Below are positions 9,932-20,456 of a stretch of 64,000 nt of DNA, in pieces. Source of the stretch: Lachancea mirantina (taxonomy: Eukaryota; Ascomycota; Saccharomycetes; Saccharomycetales; Saccharomycetaceae); assembly GCA_900074745.1 (NCBI GenBank), contig LT598468.1, forward strand, positions 992,001 through 1,056,000, written 5' to 3'. The position numbers were made by a program, and so were the translations under genes. Positions within the stretch are counted from its first letter, which is position 1. Each line of letters begins with the position of its first letter. The notes under the pieces are model-generated. The model searched no databases. It saw only the letters and a list, made by a program, of their open reading frames with translations, and was not told the origin of the DNA.

Positions 9932-11401
9932 TTACAATTCACCGGGAACGGGATATTGACCCACCCACTCGGAAACTTCTTTGCTCAAGTTCTGCACCTC
10001 CTTGGATTGGGCACAGAGTCTTTTGAAATCAGCTAATTTGGATCTGGCATCGGTAGCATCTGAAGACTCCTGAGACTTGAGTCCGATGGCTAGCTTAACA
10101 GCTCTGTCGATGTATTCAGCCACTTTGACGAACTCAGCAGAGCCGAAACCTCTCGTTGTCATGGCTGGGGTACCAACCCTCAAACCGGATGGGAAAAGAG
10201 CGGACTTATCCCCGGGAACCGTGTTTTTATTGGCGGCAATATTGATATGTTCCAAGATAGTCTCAAGACGGGCACCGTCGATACCAATGTTTGACAAATT
10301 TACTAAAACGAGGTGAGTGTCGGTTCCACCTGACACAAGCTGGAATCCGCGCTTAGACAGAGCTTCACTGAATTGAGAAGCATTCTCAACGACCGCTTGC
10401 TGATACTCCTTGAATTCAGGTGTAGAAGCCTGCTTTAGAGCAACAGCTAGGGCCGAGATGGTGTGGTTGTGTGGGCCACCTTGGTGGCCAGGGAAGACAG
10501 AGAAGTTGATCTTCTGTTCCAAATCGTAGAGAACTTCTTTGCCCTTCTTCGTGACCTTTCTGACACCCTTTCTAAAGAAAATCATAGCACCACGAGGCCC
10601 TCTCAAAGACTTATGGGTGGTGGTGGTTACGATGTCGGAGTGTTCGAATGGCGAAGGAGTGACACCCGCGGCGACAAGACCAGAAATGTGTGCCATGTCG
10701 CTCATCAAATAAGCGCCGCATGCGTTAGAGATATCCTTGAATTTCTTGTAGTCCAAACTTCTTGGATAAGCAGAGGCACCTGCAACAATCACTTTTGGTC
10801 TGAAGAGCTTGGACGTCATGCTCAAAGCATTATAATCAATGATACCGGTGTCCGGGTCTACGTGGTATGGCATGGTTTGGAAGTACTTGGAAACGTAAGA
10901 AATTTTGGTTCCGCTGGCCAATTGGTAACCGTGCGACAGGTGACCGCCGTGTGGGAGGTCCAAACCCATGAGACGATCGCCAACTTGCATGATAGCAGAA
11001 TAAGTGTACAAGTTGGCAGGCGCACCACTCAATGGCTGCACGTTGACACCCCATTTTTCGGGGTCTAGACGGTACAAGTCCAAAGCACGTTTTTGGCAAA
11101 GCGACTCCGCCATGTCGATGTACTGGTTACCACCATAATAACGCTCGCCTGGGTAACCCTCGGAATACTTGTTTTGCATCTCAGACCCCAACAGATCCAT
11201 GACAGACTTCGATGTAAAGTTTTCGCTGGGAATGAGCGTCACCGAGTGCTTTTGTCTGTGACGTTCTTTGGTCAAAATGTCATGCATCTCGGGATCAACA
11301 TCCTGAACGTGCTTGGAAATCAGAACTTGTCCCGCCTTGGAAGCATAATGGCGAGTAGCCAAAGCAATTCTGTAATGAGAAGCAGTAATTCTTGACAGCA
11401 T
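9932..11401 (-). CDS. SHM1: SHM1, mitochondrial serine hydroxymethyltransferase
   Basis: A 489-residue PLP enzyme that interconverts serine and glycine, moving a one-carbon unit to tetrahydrofolate. The open frame begins at a GTG at 11425, but the first ATG at 11401 gives [20 protein letters not shown], an Arg/Ser-rich presequence without acidic residues, fitting mitochondrial import; this start is chosen. Conserved blocks include [47 protein letters not shown], the PLP-lysine motif [13 protein letters not shown] and [11 protein letters not shown]. It ends [11 protein letters not shown]. Length matches the S. cerevisiae enzyme (490). Codon use is stronger than in the neighbours, as for a highly expressed enzyme. 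It is convergent with YPT10. Confidence 0.96.
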   Translation of the reverse strand: MLSRITASHYRIALATRHYASKAGQVLISKHVQDVDPEMHDILTKERHRQKHSVTLIPSENFTSKSVMDLLGSEMQNKYSEGYPGERYYGGNQYIDMAESLCQKRALDLYRLDPEKWGVNVQPLSGAPANLYTYSAIMQVGDRLMGLDLPHGGHLSHGYQLASGTKISYVSKYFQTMPYHVDPDTGIIDYNALSMTSKLFRPKVIVAGASAYPRSLDYKKFKDISNACGAYLMSDMAHISGLVAAGVTPSPFEHSDIVTTTTHKSLRGPRGAMIFFRKGVRKVTKKGKEVLYDLEQKINFSVFPGHQGGPHNHTISALAVALKQASTPEFKEYQQAVVENASQFSEALSKRGFQLVSGGTDTHLVLVNLSNIGIDGARLETILEHINIAANKNTVPGDKSALFPSGLRVGTPAMTTRGFGSAEFVKVAEYIDRAVKLAIGLKSQESSDATDARSKLADFKRLCAQSKEVQNLSKEVSEWVGQYPVPGEL

Positions 11402-12681
11402 TGGGTGGATGGGAGCGCCAATCACGATGATTTTGGTTCTACGGAATCGATGAGCACTTGCTCATTGAAACGATGAGATGAGTCGCCGGTTTCAATTTTT
11501 TCAGATTTCGTCTTACATGATTACAAATTTCGACACGAGTCAATTTCGAGAGACCCTGTTCGGACCCTGTCTGGACCTTCGGGGTCAATTTTGTAACCTA
11601 AAGTGACTTCTCCCCTTTGTTCGAAGTTGAGCGATCAACGGAGACGATAACACTGTGGACTTCCAGACACCATGACCAGATCGATCAACGCCAATTCTCT
11701 CGATCATACAATTAACATGGCATATTCGCATTTTTTTCTTCTGCACCCAGCAAAACGGTGTCGTTTCCCAGGCTAATTGACGCTACATCGGGCGAGGGAG
11801 CGACTGTCACAATGGATTTGCAGTGTACGAGAAGATAACAGTTCTGGCCACGTGACTCGGATGTAGCCGTAGCGTTAAATCATTGTTACCTCACAGTGCC
11901 GCCCTTGCTTTGTCAACTGGAACCAACTGATTTTGCTGCGAAATTTCGGTGCTTTGCCCGCTCACGCGAGACTTCTCGCCAATTCCGCTCTACGCTGTGC
12001 ATTTGTTTATTCAGTGGTCTAGAGCTGGCGCTACCAACAGGTACGGGTACGTAAACTATAGGACGTAGACATTGTCGGGAATTTTTCGCGTCTCTGTCGC
12101 TGATCGCCGTTCAGTCTACAATTTGAGTCTTCAAATGACCCTTTTCCCTCGTATCATTCAAGATGTAAGCGCAGATTTGCTGGAAAATGATAAGAAAGTC
12201 GATAAAGCTGAGCCGAAGGCTCAGATCAGCTGCTGCAGTGATTGATCTCAAGTAAAGCCGCTCAAGATTCCGACCGAAATTGCAACAAAAAGCTTGACAC
12301 TAGGTCTGCAAAAAAAGAAAAACAAGCCTTCAGTTCTCATTGGTGCGGAGTATTGTTCATCTCGAGAGACACCTTAGTTGAGATTGCTTGCCCTGATAGA
12401 CAAATTGGAATTCCGAGGAATATTGGCTTATTCGGAATTTTATTACCCTTCTTGGTAATGGTCGAATATCTTTAGCACCTGATAAGCCTTTGTCCCGACG
12501 ATCTCAACTGATATTTCGGCTGATAAGCCAAAAGGCTCAAAGGTGACGTAAGCAAAGAGATTCTAACAAAGAGTTAAAAGTCGAGCGATGAGTGTGGTCA
12601 TCTGTGGGCGTTAAGCTCGGAGGAACAAATCGAATTGTGAATCTGAGAATTGAATCTGTCCCGTTCTAGACTCAAGACCCG
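11402..12681. promoter_or_regulatory. Long divergent region SHM1/NCS1 permease
   Basis: 1280 bp without a supported gene. Near SHM1 a composite CACGTGACTC at 11849-11858 joins a Cbf1-type E-box to the TGACTC core bound by Bas1 and Gcn4, regulators known for one-carbon genes; a further GAGTCA is at 11537-11542. On the permease side three GATAAG sites (12189-12194, 12481-12486, 12522-12527) are typical targets of Gln3 and Gat1 in nitrogen catabolite control. A hairpin with 7-bp arms CTGAGCC/GGCTCAG lies at 12208-12224. The 77-codon frame at 12242-12475 has no recognisable product. Confidence 0.5.
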
Positions 12682-14520
12682 ATGGCGGCATTTTCCGGAA
12701 TTTTGGCTGATGAAGAACACAATATAGCCACCAAGAATACTAATGGCGTCAAATCTGTGCTGAGCAACACCGACATTGCCATTGTGCAAGAAGAAGCGCG
12801 TTTGGAGAAAAGCGAGGAGCCAACAACACGCTGGAAGCGATTTATAAGAGCGCTCGAGGTACCGCACGAGGGAAAACCTATTTCAGTGTTGCGAAATCCC
12901 GACTTAGAACCCGTTGCGCGTAACGAAAGAACATGGGGATTTTGGTCGTTTTTCGCTTATTGGGGGCTGCCCAATTTTGCAGTTGCCACGTTTTCGACTG
13001 GGTCGGCTTTGCTCGCTCTGAATCTCAACATTCAACAGTCAATTGGCGCCCTGGTGATCGCCAATGTTATTATCGCCGGATTCACCATTTTGAACTCGAA
13101 TCCGGGTATAAAGTATCACATCGGCTATACTTTGGCACAGAGAATGATTTTTGGCATCTACGGTTCCTACATTGGCATTATCATTCGGGTAGGTCTATCA
13201 GTCGTTTTTTATGGGTACCAGGCTTGGCTCGGGGGCCTTTGTTTGAATATGGTCTTCGATTCTTTCTCAAACAACTACTTGAACATGAAGAATACTTTTC
13301 CTGAGTCTGTGCCAATGACAAGACGCGACTGCATCGGATTTATATGTTTCCAGCTCATCCAGATGCCATTGTCTTTTGTGAGACCAAGTAGAGTCAATAT
13401 TCCCTCAATTATATCCTGTTTCCTGACGCTTTTTGCAGTGATCGGTCTTCTGGCATATTTGACCAAGGTAAACGGTGGCCCAGGTCCTCTATATTATGAA
13501 GAGGTAACGTTGTCAGCGGGGGAAAGATCATGGATGTGGCTGTTTGCTATCACTATTTGGTATAGTGGAATCTCACCCGGTGTTGCGAATCAATCAGATT
13601 TTTCCAGGTTTGCTAGTGGGCGCTTGTCCTGCTATCTTGGCCTCTTCATCGGAATTGTTCTTCCTGGTACATTCATTTCGCTGGCCGGAATGCTATGTGC
13701 TTCTGCTTGCAAACAGTTGTATGGAACAGCCTATTGGACTCCGGATGAAATTATATCTCAATGGCTTAATACTGATTATTCTGCTAAGGCGCGTGCCGCG
13801 AGCTTTTTCATTGGATTGAGTTTTACTTCGTCTCAAGTATTCTTAAACATGACCCAGAATGGATACGCTTGTGGAATGGACCTGGCGGGAATTTTTCCTA
13901 AATTCATCAACGTGACGAGAGGAACCTTGTTTATCCAGTTATTATCGTGGGTAGTACAACCTTGGACTTTTTTCAACACATCTTCCTCGTTTTTGAATGC
14001 AATGAGCTCGATTGGAATTTTTACAACGCCTATTGTGACTATCAATGTTATCGATTTCTATTGGTTTCGCAAATCGAAGATTACATTGATAGATTTCTTT
14101 ACATTATCGAAAAGAGGCGCTTACTGGTTTGACTATGGATGTAACTGGCGAGCACTTGTTTCTCTTATTGTTGGAATTGTTCTGGGTATTCCCGGTCTAG
14201 TTTACCAGGCTCAAGAGACTTTGAAGCCAAATATGGCCATGCTAAATTATTTCTATGGCTACATGTTTTTCATTCCCTTAGTAACGGGATTCCTCTATCT
14301 GGGTCTTAACTTGATTTCTCCTCTGAAACATGAAAAACTGGGGCAGGTTGATCCTATAGACTTCTTTGATTGCTTTACGTCGAAAGAATTGTCAGCGTTG
14401 AGCATGTTACCGTTCCAGGACAATATTGGTGATGTTTATCAATACCTTGACGCTCAAGAACAGGATTCGGAGCAGGAGTACCCCATTCAAGAAGTGGCTA
14501 TTTGGCAGGAAAAAAGCTGA
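12682..14520 (+). CDS. NCS1 family permease, THI7/NRT1-like (copy 1)
   Basis: A 612-residue membrane protein of the nucleobase:cation symporter-1 family. After a 50-residue cytosolic tail come the signature NPDLEPVARNERTWGFWSFF and about twelve hydrophobic segments with HIGYTLAQR, FGIYGS, NQSDFSRFA and NGYACGMDLAG. These blocks are closer to S. cerevisiae Thi7, Nrt1 and Thi72 (thiamine or nicotinamide riboside) than to Fur4 or Dal4. Substrate is not decided by the sequence: uracil, allantoin, thiamine or nicotinamide riboside are all possible, and the GATAAG sites upstream favour a nitrogen-source substrate. It has a paralogue at 18612-20348 with the same blocks, but this copy has a longer N-terminus and a shorter, Glu/Gln-rich tail. 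Confidence 0.85.
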   Translation: MAAFSGILADEEHNIATKNTNGVKSVLSNTDIAIVQEEARLEKSEEPTTRWKRFIRALEVPHEGKPISVLRNPDLEPVARNERTWGFWSFFAYWGLPNFAVATFSTGSALLALNLNIQQSIGALVIANVIIAGFTILNSNPGIKYHIGYTLAQRMIFGIYGSYIGIIIRVGLSVVFYGYQAWLGGLCLNMVFDSFSNNYLNMKNTFPESVPMTRRDCIGFICFQLIQMPLSFVRPSRVNIPSIISCFLTLFAVIGLLAYLTKVNGGPGPLYYEEVTLSAGERSWMWLFAITIWYSGISPGVANQSDFSRFASGRLSCYLGLFIGIVLPGTFISLAGMLCASACKQLYGTAYWTPDEIISQWLNTDYSAKARAASFFIGLSFTSSQVFLNMTQNGYACGMDLAGIFPKFINVTRGTLFIQLLSWVVQPWTFFNTSSSFLNAMSSIGIFTTPIVTINVIDFYWFRKSKITLIDFFTLSKRGAYWFDYGCNWRALVSLIVGIVLGIPGLVYQAQETLKPNMAMLNYFYGYMFFIPLVTGFLYLGLNLISPLKHEKLGQVDPIDFFDCFTSKELSALSMLPFQDNIGDVYQYLDAQEQDSEQEYPIQEVAIWQEKS

Positions 14521-14617
14521 CACTGGAAGCAACTAAATAATTGTCTATAAGTTTAAATCGTCTTCGCTAGAAGTAAGTTAAACTAAGGGTAAGTCTATAT
14601 TTAGCATACCAAAAACA

Positions 14618-14689
14618 AGCTCGCACCCAGGTTCGAACTGGGGACCAACAGATTTGCAATCTGCTGCGCTACCACTGCGCCATACGAGC
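14618..14689 (-). tRNA. tRNA-Cys (GCA)
   Basis: On the minus strand a 72-nt cloverleaf begins GCTCGTATGGCGCAGTGGT and ends with the T-arm and acceptor GCGAGC plus discriminator T. The anticodon GCA is complementary to TGC at 14655-14657. The B box GGTTCGAACCT is intact. There is no intron. The sequence is nearly identical to S. cerevisiae tRNA-Cys as I recall it. Confidence 0.97.
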
Positions 14690-15645
14690 AAGTACGAGAG
14701 CAAGGTTTATCTGAAACACTTCAATCATTGGGTATATGATAGGAACCTCCCCTCACGCTCCCTAAAGAAACTCGAAGGTAGAGATATCTATAGGCATCAC
14801 GAATTATCTGAAATAAATGTCAGATCAAGGCGCATTGAATTGGGACGCTCGAAACGCTTCTGAATACGAAATCCAGACCACACAGCATCAATTAGCGCTA
14901 TTCTATATTTATTTATGAAATGTGTAGTCGAGTGCAATCTGGGTCGAAAACCAGTTCATTTGACGGCTCGTTGTATTTCGCAACGGTCGCATTTGACGAT
15001 TAGCCGCCCGCTAGACGACCTTTGGAAGCCGAACATAGAAAGCAATATCTTCGAAGGGCTCCATAGCCATGATCCCATTTTTAGTCGATTGTAGCCGGGA
15101 TTTTTTCAGGTAAGCTCACCCCGCCTATGGAGTCAATCCGCTTTCAAAACGTACATTATAGCTGTCTAAAAGAAGAAACGCTCTTCATCCCCATGGAAGC
15201 TCATAAGCGCTTTAACAAATAACGAAATTGATTGATATCAATCGTTGTGAAAAGGGTATTTTATTTACATTCCACTGATTGAGAAACGGTTACTTAAAGT
15301 GAGAAATTAGAGCCTGTGATCTTTACAAGAGGCGACAGAAAACATTGTTGCAATACTACGTGTAAACTCATATGAACAACAGGAGATCAGACAGTGATAA
15401 CGCTTCTATGTGAATGGAATGCTGATTTCCTTTTCACTATTTGGAGTAACTCCGGTGTGTCGATGATTTTCATTAATGGTGAAGATAATATATTAATTAG
15501 ACTGAGGAAATCGTCAAAACATCAACTGAAATCGGAAATACCCAGCAATAAATCCCTTCGTCGCGGCTGAGTCTACGAACATCGCCATTACCGTGACGAA
15601 TCGCTAGTCCACTAAGATATTTCACAAGAGTGACACTTCTCTAAA
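14690..15645. other. Intergenic region, tRNA-Cys to pseudo-AMP deaminase
   Basis: 956 bp with no supported gene. A 14-bp perfect palindrome GATTGATATCAATC lies at 15230-15243. A weak C/D-box-like pair (TCGATGA near 15467 and CTGA about 50 nt downstream) lacks a terminal stem and is not called. The 69-codon frame at 14654-14863 overlaps the tRNA and is dismissed. Confidence 0.4.
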
Positions 15646-18036
15646 ATGGCGCAATTGAGCGGCCGGAGAAAATCCCTTTTTTACAGTGAACAAGATGATA
15701 GTCTTTCTACAAACTTAAGCACTGTTGCTCTTGATGATTCTGATATGGTGGCTCTCAAAACCGCATTTGACAAGCAAATTCTGTCTGGTCATCCAATGTA
15801 TATCGAAGAGCAAGAAGATATTGACTCAATTAGGTGGGCAGACATTAACGATGAAGCAAAGCGCAGTCTCAAGAGACGACCCTCTTACATCTCGTCGCTT
15901 GAAGTCTACTCGTACGATCAGATTAGTAGGAAAAGAGCTGAGTACGTTAACGGCTCGTTTCAGAGCGCAAAACACAATGTCAAAAATGATATAAATGAGT
16001 GGTTTTTATATCCCAAGCCTTTGCCGAAGTTTTGGAGATTTGACAGGGACAAGAGATTTGAAACGCCCATCGGATCTAATCACGAATTCAATGAAGTTGG
16101 CGGAACTTTTAGACCAGATAGCGGATTCTTCGGCGCCGACGAAGATCCTACGCTCTACACTGGGGAGTTTTTTGACATTGATCACTACAAATTCGAGTTC
16201 AACAAGCACGTGAAGCCACTGCAATCTTCTGAGAAGTTCGATTATGATAAGTTTGTCGATTCTGTGCCACCAATATCTGGATATCTCCGAGATTTTGAGG
16301 CTACCTTCAATTTCCTCACCTCATCTCATCTTGAGCCTATTGCCTCTAAACGAATCGATTACCTTGTGAATAAGTTTGAGCTTTTCCAGCACTTAAATGG
16401 CAATTCGGAGATTGCAGAAAACAAGAAAGTTTCGCATCGCGATTTCTATAACATTCGGAAGGTTGATCAAAATCATTTGCTCAGCGGATGTGTCTCTCAG
16501 CGGCAGCTCAACGAATTTATTTGGGAAAAACTCAACTCAGAAGCAGAGCGAATAGTATATAAGGATTCGAATGGCAATGAGGTTACACTGCGACAACTAT
16601 TCTGTCATGGGAAAAATGCAAAAAACAACGAAGAGGCCGACATCGGCTTAAGAGCTGTTGACGATACTTTCTTAGAATGGTATCAAACCACCTACTTGCC
16701 TAATTATCACTTGACTGGTTGTATTCCGGCTTCCATGAGTAACAAAGAAGAAATGTACTTCATGATTGCCAGAACGTTCCTCGAGTTTGACAATTTTATC
16801 GATGGAGAATATTTTGCTTTACTAATCATAAAGCATGTTATCCACAACCTCGAGAGAAGCAAATATCAAATTGCGCAGCTGTCAATTGATTTCCAGTTTA
16901 CCGAAAGCTGGTGGTCAAATTTTGCAAAATGGATAGTAAGATGGCGGCTGGTATCTTACAACATAAGATGGAACCTGAGAATATCGCGATGTTACTCCAA
17001 AGTGTTTTCGACGGGCCAGGTGCCAAATTTCCAGGCGTTTCTTGACAGACTTTTCCAACCCTTGTTAAATGCCGAAGCAGAAAACAATATCGAGTTACAG
17101 TTTGTGTTGTCGACACTGTGTTGTTTTGACATGGTGAACCATATGGAAGATGACTACACTTGGACATCATTCTCGAATCCCATCCAGGAGAAGCCTCTCC
17201 ATTGGGTGGCTAAAGGTGATAATCCACCTATTTCTCTTTACATGTACTACCTTAATCGGTACATTGCGGAATTGAACAAGCAGAGATACGAAAGACATCA
17301 AAATACCTTTGCTCTGAGAAATTCGTGTCCGCAAAAGGGTAATAGAGTTTCTCAGTTTTTGCCCAAGGCCAACACCACAGAACATGTGGAGGCCTTAATC
17401 TCCAACCTTTTGCTGTGTCAAGGTGGACTACTGCACGCAGAACCATTATGGAACTCCTCCCCTGCCATGGTTTATGCATTCTATCTTCTTCAAATTCCCC
17501 TGGTTTTGTCACCATTGTCTTCCGTATCCCCATACCAAAGCATGGTGAAAAGGCAGCTCTTTGACGACCACCAAACAAGAACAAGAGATGTCACTATCCA
17601 GCGACAAGGAACGTACACGCAAAATCCATTTTTTCAAATGCACAAAGCTGGCCTTTTGGTCACACTTTCGACCAACTCGGTTTTGCTGAACAGCTCATAC
17701 ACGTCGGAGCCAATAATCGAAGAGTTCAGTGTGGCTGCAAGCATATACAAGCTGAATAGCGCGGATTTATGCGAATTTTTGCGAAACAGCATCGTGAGCA
17801 GCGGATATGAGGGTTTTTACAAGAGGCATTGGATCGGAGTAACAACGGGAAGGACATCTTTTTTCAAGGACGACATTGGCGGTATCGATCTGTGGTATGA
17901 CATAGACACAGAGACTCGCTACAGACATAACGTTCCAGACATGCGCAGAACGTATCGCCGTGACACTTTCAAGAGTGAATGGGAATTTGTACGTATGGGG
18001 ACTGTCTATACAGCGGAATCGTTTCCGGAATTTTGA
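15646..18036 (+). CDS. Catalytically dead AMP deaminase homologue (YJL070C/YBR284W orthologue)
   Basis: A 796-residue protein, ATG start, aligned by eye along its length with AMP deaminase (Amd1). Kept blocks include FYNIRKVD (267-274), FQFTESWWSNFAKWIV, LFQPLL, the SEPIIEEFSVAASIYKLNSADLCE stretch (687-710), KRHWIG and NVPDMRRTYRRD. The metal and catalytic residues are gone: the HxH of VDTHVHHSA is VDQNHLLSG (273-281), HCGE is SCPQ (560-563), and the STDDP loop is STNSV (675-679). The metal-dependent deamination of AMP to IMP is therefore not expected. S. cerevisiae YJL070C and YBR284W are the same kind of inactive homologue, and YJL070C neighbours ARG2, as here. The 120-residue N-terminus resembles that of Amd1-type enzymes. 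Function unknown; a regulatory or binding role is possible. Confidence 0.9.
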   Translation: MAQLSGRRKSLFYSEQDDSLSTNLSTVALDDSDMVALKTAFDKQILSGHPMYIEEQEDIDSIRWADINDEAKRSLKRRPSYISSLEVYSYDQISRKRAEYVNGSFQSAKHNVKNDINEWFLYPKPLPKFWRFDRDKRFETPIGSNHEFNEVGGTFRPDSGFFGADEDPTLYTGEFFDIDHYKFEFNKHVKPLQSSEKFDYDKFVDSVPPISGYLRDFEATFNFLTSSHLEPIASKRIDYLVNKFELFQHLNGNSEIAENKKVSHRDFYNIRKVDQNHLLSGCVSQRQLNEFIWEKLNSEAERIVYKDSNGNEVTLRQLFCHGKNAKNNEEADIGLRAVDDTFLEWYQTTYLPNYHLTGCIPASMSNKEEMYFMIARTFLEFDNFIDGEYFALLIIKHVIHNLERSKYQIAQLSIDFQFTESWWSNFAKWIVRWRLVSYNIRWNLRISRCYSKVFSTGQVPNFQAFLDRLFQPLLNAEAENNIELQFVLSTLCCFDMVNHMEDDYTWTSFSNPIQEKPLHWVAKGDNPPISLYMYYLNRYIAELNKQRYERHQNTFALRNSCPQKGNRVSQFLPKANTTEHVEALISNLLLCQGGLLHAEPLWNSSPAMVYAFYLLQIPLVLSPLSSVSPYQSMVKRQLFDDHQTRTRDVTIQRQGTYTQNPFFQMHKAGLLVTLSTNSVLLNSSYTSEPIIEEFSVAASIYKLNSADLCEFLRNSIVSSGYEGFYKRHWIGVTTGRTSFFKDDIGGIDLWYDIDTETRYRHNVPDMRRTYRRDTFKSEWEFVRMGTVYTAESFPEF

Positions 18037-18611
18037 GAAACAAGCAATCGAGAGTTCTACTGTACCGCATTCACTTTTCAAGAATTCGTAACTGTTCGCT
18101 CGATTTGCCAAACAGCTCGCCAGATTTTGCTAAGGGCGTCAATGACTGTTACTACAAGGTCCTTCCTTCTTTTACCCTAGCGTTCTAGGGATGGAAATGC
18201 CATTGTCTCCTTTACCAGATGCGAAGACTTTGTCGTACTTCAGCATCGAGTCGGTTATATCCGTCGGATTTTTTTTTCCATCGTCTCGGTTAAACTTCTG
18301 TTATCAAATCTCGAGATAAAAAGGACGAAGCCCTTCCGAGCATTGGCATTTTTTAAGCTTAAAGCTTGAAAAAAAAAAGAAAGCTGCCCGGACTTGCTAA
18401 AAATTTTGACACTATCGGCTAATCAGCAAATGGCTGCTTGCTTATATGAGCTACAATGAATTGATAAGGTTTTTTTCAGTCGATTGCCTGTGTGGAAACT
18501 GCCACATATCAATGCGGAGCTTGATGCCGCTATAAATGGTTAAAAGGAAAAGACGTTCTTTTTTTTTTGAATTAAGCCAAGAGTACCTGTCAAATCGAGA
18601 CCTGATTGATC
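18037..18611. promoter_or_regulatory. Promoter region of second NCS1 permease
   Basis: 575 bp without a gene. It holds one GATAAG (18463-18468) and several poly-T tracts. An AT-rich imperfect hairpin around two AAGCTT sites flanked by T-run and A-run (about 18350-18382) could be a terminator or nucleosome-free element. No ORF of interest. Confidence 0.4.
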
Positions 18612-20348
18612 ATGACGGTGAGCTTTGAAAAGTTCCTCGAAAAGCTACAGGTTCCGCATTCTGGTAAACCACTTTCAGTGCTAAGAAACCCAGACTTAGA
18701 ACCTATACCTCATGCGAACAGAGTATGGGGTTTTTGGTCGTTTTTTGCCTACTGGGGTCTACCAAATTTTTCAGCCGCAGCGATAAGTATCGGGTCGGCA
18801 TTGTTAAGTTTAGGTCTGAATGTTAAACAATCGATTGGTGCCATTGTTGTAAGCAACATTGTCATCGCGTTGTACACGGCGATGAACTCCAATCCAGGAT
18901 TCAAATATCACATCGGTTACACATTGGACCAAAGAATGTTATTTGGGATCTACGGATCATCAGTTGGGATTATCTTTCGAATCGGCTTGTCAGTCGTCTT
19001 GTATGGGTATTTGTCCTGGATGGGCGGGCTTTGTCTGAACCTAGTTTTCAGCTCATGGTCCAAAAATTACATGAATATGAAGAACACGTTTCCGGAGTCA
19101 GTGCCCATGACTACTCGTGACTGCGTAGCGTTTTTGATATTTCAGCTTATTCAAATGCCTCTGAGTTTTATCCATCCCAGAAAAATTAACAGAGCCGGGG
19201 TCATGTTTTCTTTTATGACTCTTTTCTCCATCATTGGTCTTCTTGCTTACTTTGTTAGCAAGAATGGTGGGCCAGGACCGATTTATTATCAAGGCGTGGA
19301 GCTCACGTCAAGTCAAAGGTCCTGGATGTGGATGCTTGCAATGACAATATGGTATAGTGGTATTTCGCCTGTAATGGCAAATCAATCAGATTATTCGAGA
19401 TACGCTTCTAATAAGGTCGGAATGCATTCTGGAATAGCACTGGGCATTCTGTTCGCAGGCACCTTCGCTCCTGTCGCAGGCATGTTTTGTGCTTCTGCGT
19501 CGCAAGGTCTTTACGGCGAACCTCTTTGGTTACCCACTGACATGGTCTTGAAGTTCTTGGAAGATGGTTACACTGCAAAGGCTCGTTGTGCAGCTTTCTT
19601 CATTGGTATTAGTTTTACTGGTGCCCAAATCGTGGTCAATATGACTCAGAATGGATATGCTTGCGGGATGGATTTGGCAGGTATCTTCCCCAAATACATT
19701 AACATTGTCCGTGGTACTCTTTTCGTCCAGCTAATTTCGTGGGTGGTTCAACCTTGGACATTTTTCAACACGTCTTCCGCTTTTCTGAATTCTATGACAT
19801 CTTTCGGAATTTTCACCACACCAATCATGGCCATTAACGTTGTGGATTATTACGTCGTTCGTAAGACGCGCATAGCGGTGTCCGATTTGTTTACCATGGA
19901 TCCCAATGGTGCATTCTGGTTTTACCACGGTTTCAATCTCAGAGCCATTTTCGCACTCACAGTTGGTGTTGCTTTGGGTTTGCCGGGCCTTGTCTTTTCG
20001 ATCAATACAAAGCTTCCTGTCAACGCAGGCATGAACAACTTTTTCAATGGCTACACATTTTTCTCGGTGATAGTTTCGGGAGTTCTATATTACATTTTGA
20101 CGCTGATATTTCCTTATAAGCAAAGGTTAGGTGCTGTCGATACGAAGGACTACTTCAATGCATTCAGCTTAGAAGAGTGTGAGGCGCTAGGAATGGAACC
20201 TTACACCCCAGCTCTCGAAGGTGAGTATATTGAGCTCGAGATTGGTAATGTTAGCAGCAGGAAGGCCAATGCTGAGGGTGACGTTGAACAAGGTAAGAGC
20301 GAAGGCTCCAAATCTGAGCTGGAAATTCGAGAGGAAATAAAAGAGTGA
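18612..20348 (+). CDS. NCS1 family permease, THI7/NRT1-like (copy 2)
   Basis: 578 residues from the ATG at 18612; the frame is open six bases further to a TTG, which is not used. It has the same family blocks as the copy at 12682-14520 (NPDLEP, WGFWSFFAYWGLPNF, HIGYTLDQR, NTFPESVPMT, NQSDYSRYA, NGYACGMDLAGIFPK, SWVVQPWTFFNTSS) with about twelve membrane segments. The N-terminus is short (MTVSFEKFLEKLQVPHSGKP) and the C-terminal 50 residues are Glu/Lys/Ser-rich, a usual place for ubiquitin-controlled endocytosis signals. The two permeases are clearly paralogues, arisen by local duplication, now separated by tRNA-Cys and the dead AMP deaminase. Substrate is undecided among vitamins and nucleobases. 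Confidence 0.85.
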   Translation: MTVSFEKFLEKLQVPHSGKPLSVLRNPDLEPIPHANRVWGFWSFFAYWGLPNFSAAAISIGSALLSLGLNVKQSIGAIVVSNIVIALYTAMNSNPGFKYHIGYTLDQRMLFGIYGSSVGIIFRIGLSVVLYGYLSWMGGLCLNLVFSSWSKNYMNMKNTFPESVPMTTRDCVAFLIFQLIQMPLSFIHPRKINRAGVMFSFMTLFSIIGLLAYFVSKNGGPGPIYYQGVELTSSQRSWMWMLAMTIWYSGISPVMANQSDYSRYASNKVGMHSGIALGILFAGTFAPVAGMFCASASQGLYGEPLWLPTDMVLKFLEDGYTAKARCAAFFIGISFTGAQIVVNMTQNGYACGMDLAGIFPKYINIVRGTLFVQLISWVVQPWTFFNTSSAFLNSMTSFGIFTTPIMAINVVDYYVVRKTRIAVSDLFTMDPNGAFWFYHGFNLRAIFALTVGVALGLPGLVFSINTKLPVNAGMNNFFNGYTFFSVIVSGVLYYILTLIFPYKQRLGAVDTKDYFNAFSLEECEALGMEPYTPALEGEYIELEIGNVSSRKANAEGDVEQGKSEGSKSELEIREEIKE

Positions 20349-20456
20349 CGGTGTGGTTGAAGCAGCAGTTGAGGGTTCTAAATAAATAAGAATGAAATGC
20401 AATGATATTTAAAAAGTTCGTCAAAGGGCGGTGCGTAAAATAAATCAGTTATACAA

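Noticed and set aside
10463-11068. 201-codon frame antisense to SHM1
   Set aside because: A shadow frame caused by the strong codon bias of SHM1.
15467-15530. C/D-box snoRNA candidate
   Set aside because: The C box has two mismatches, there is no terminal stem and no convincing rRNA guide segment.
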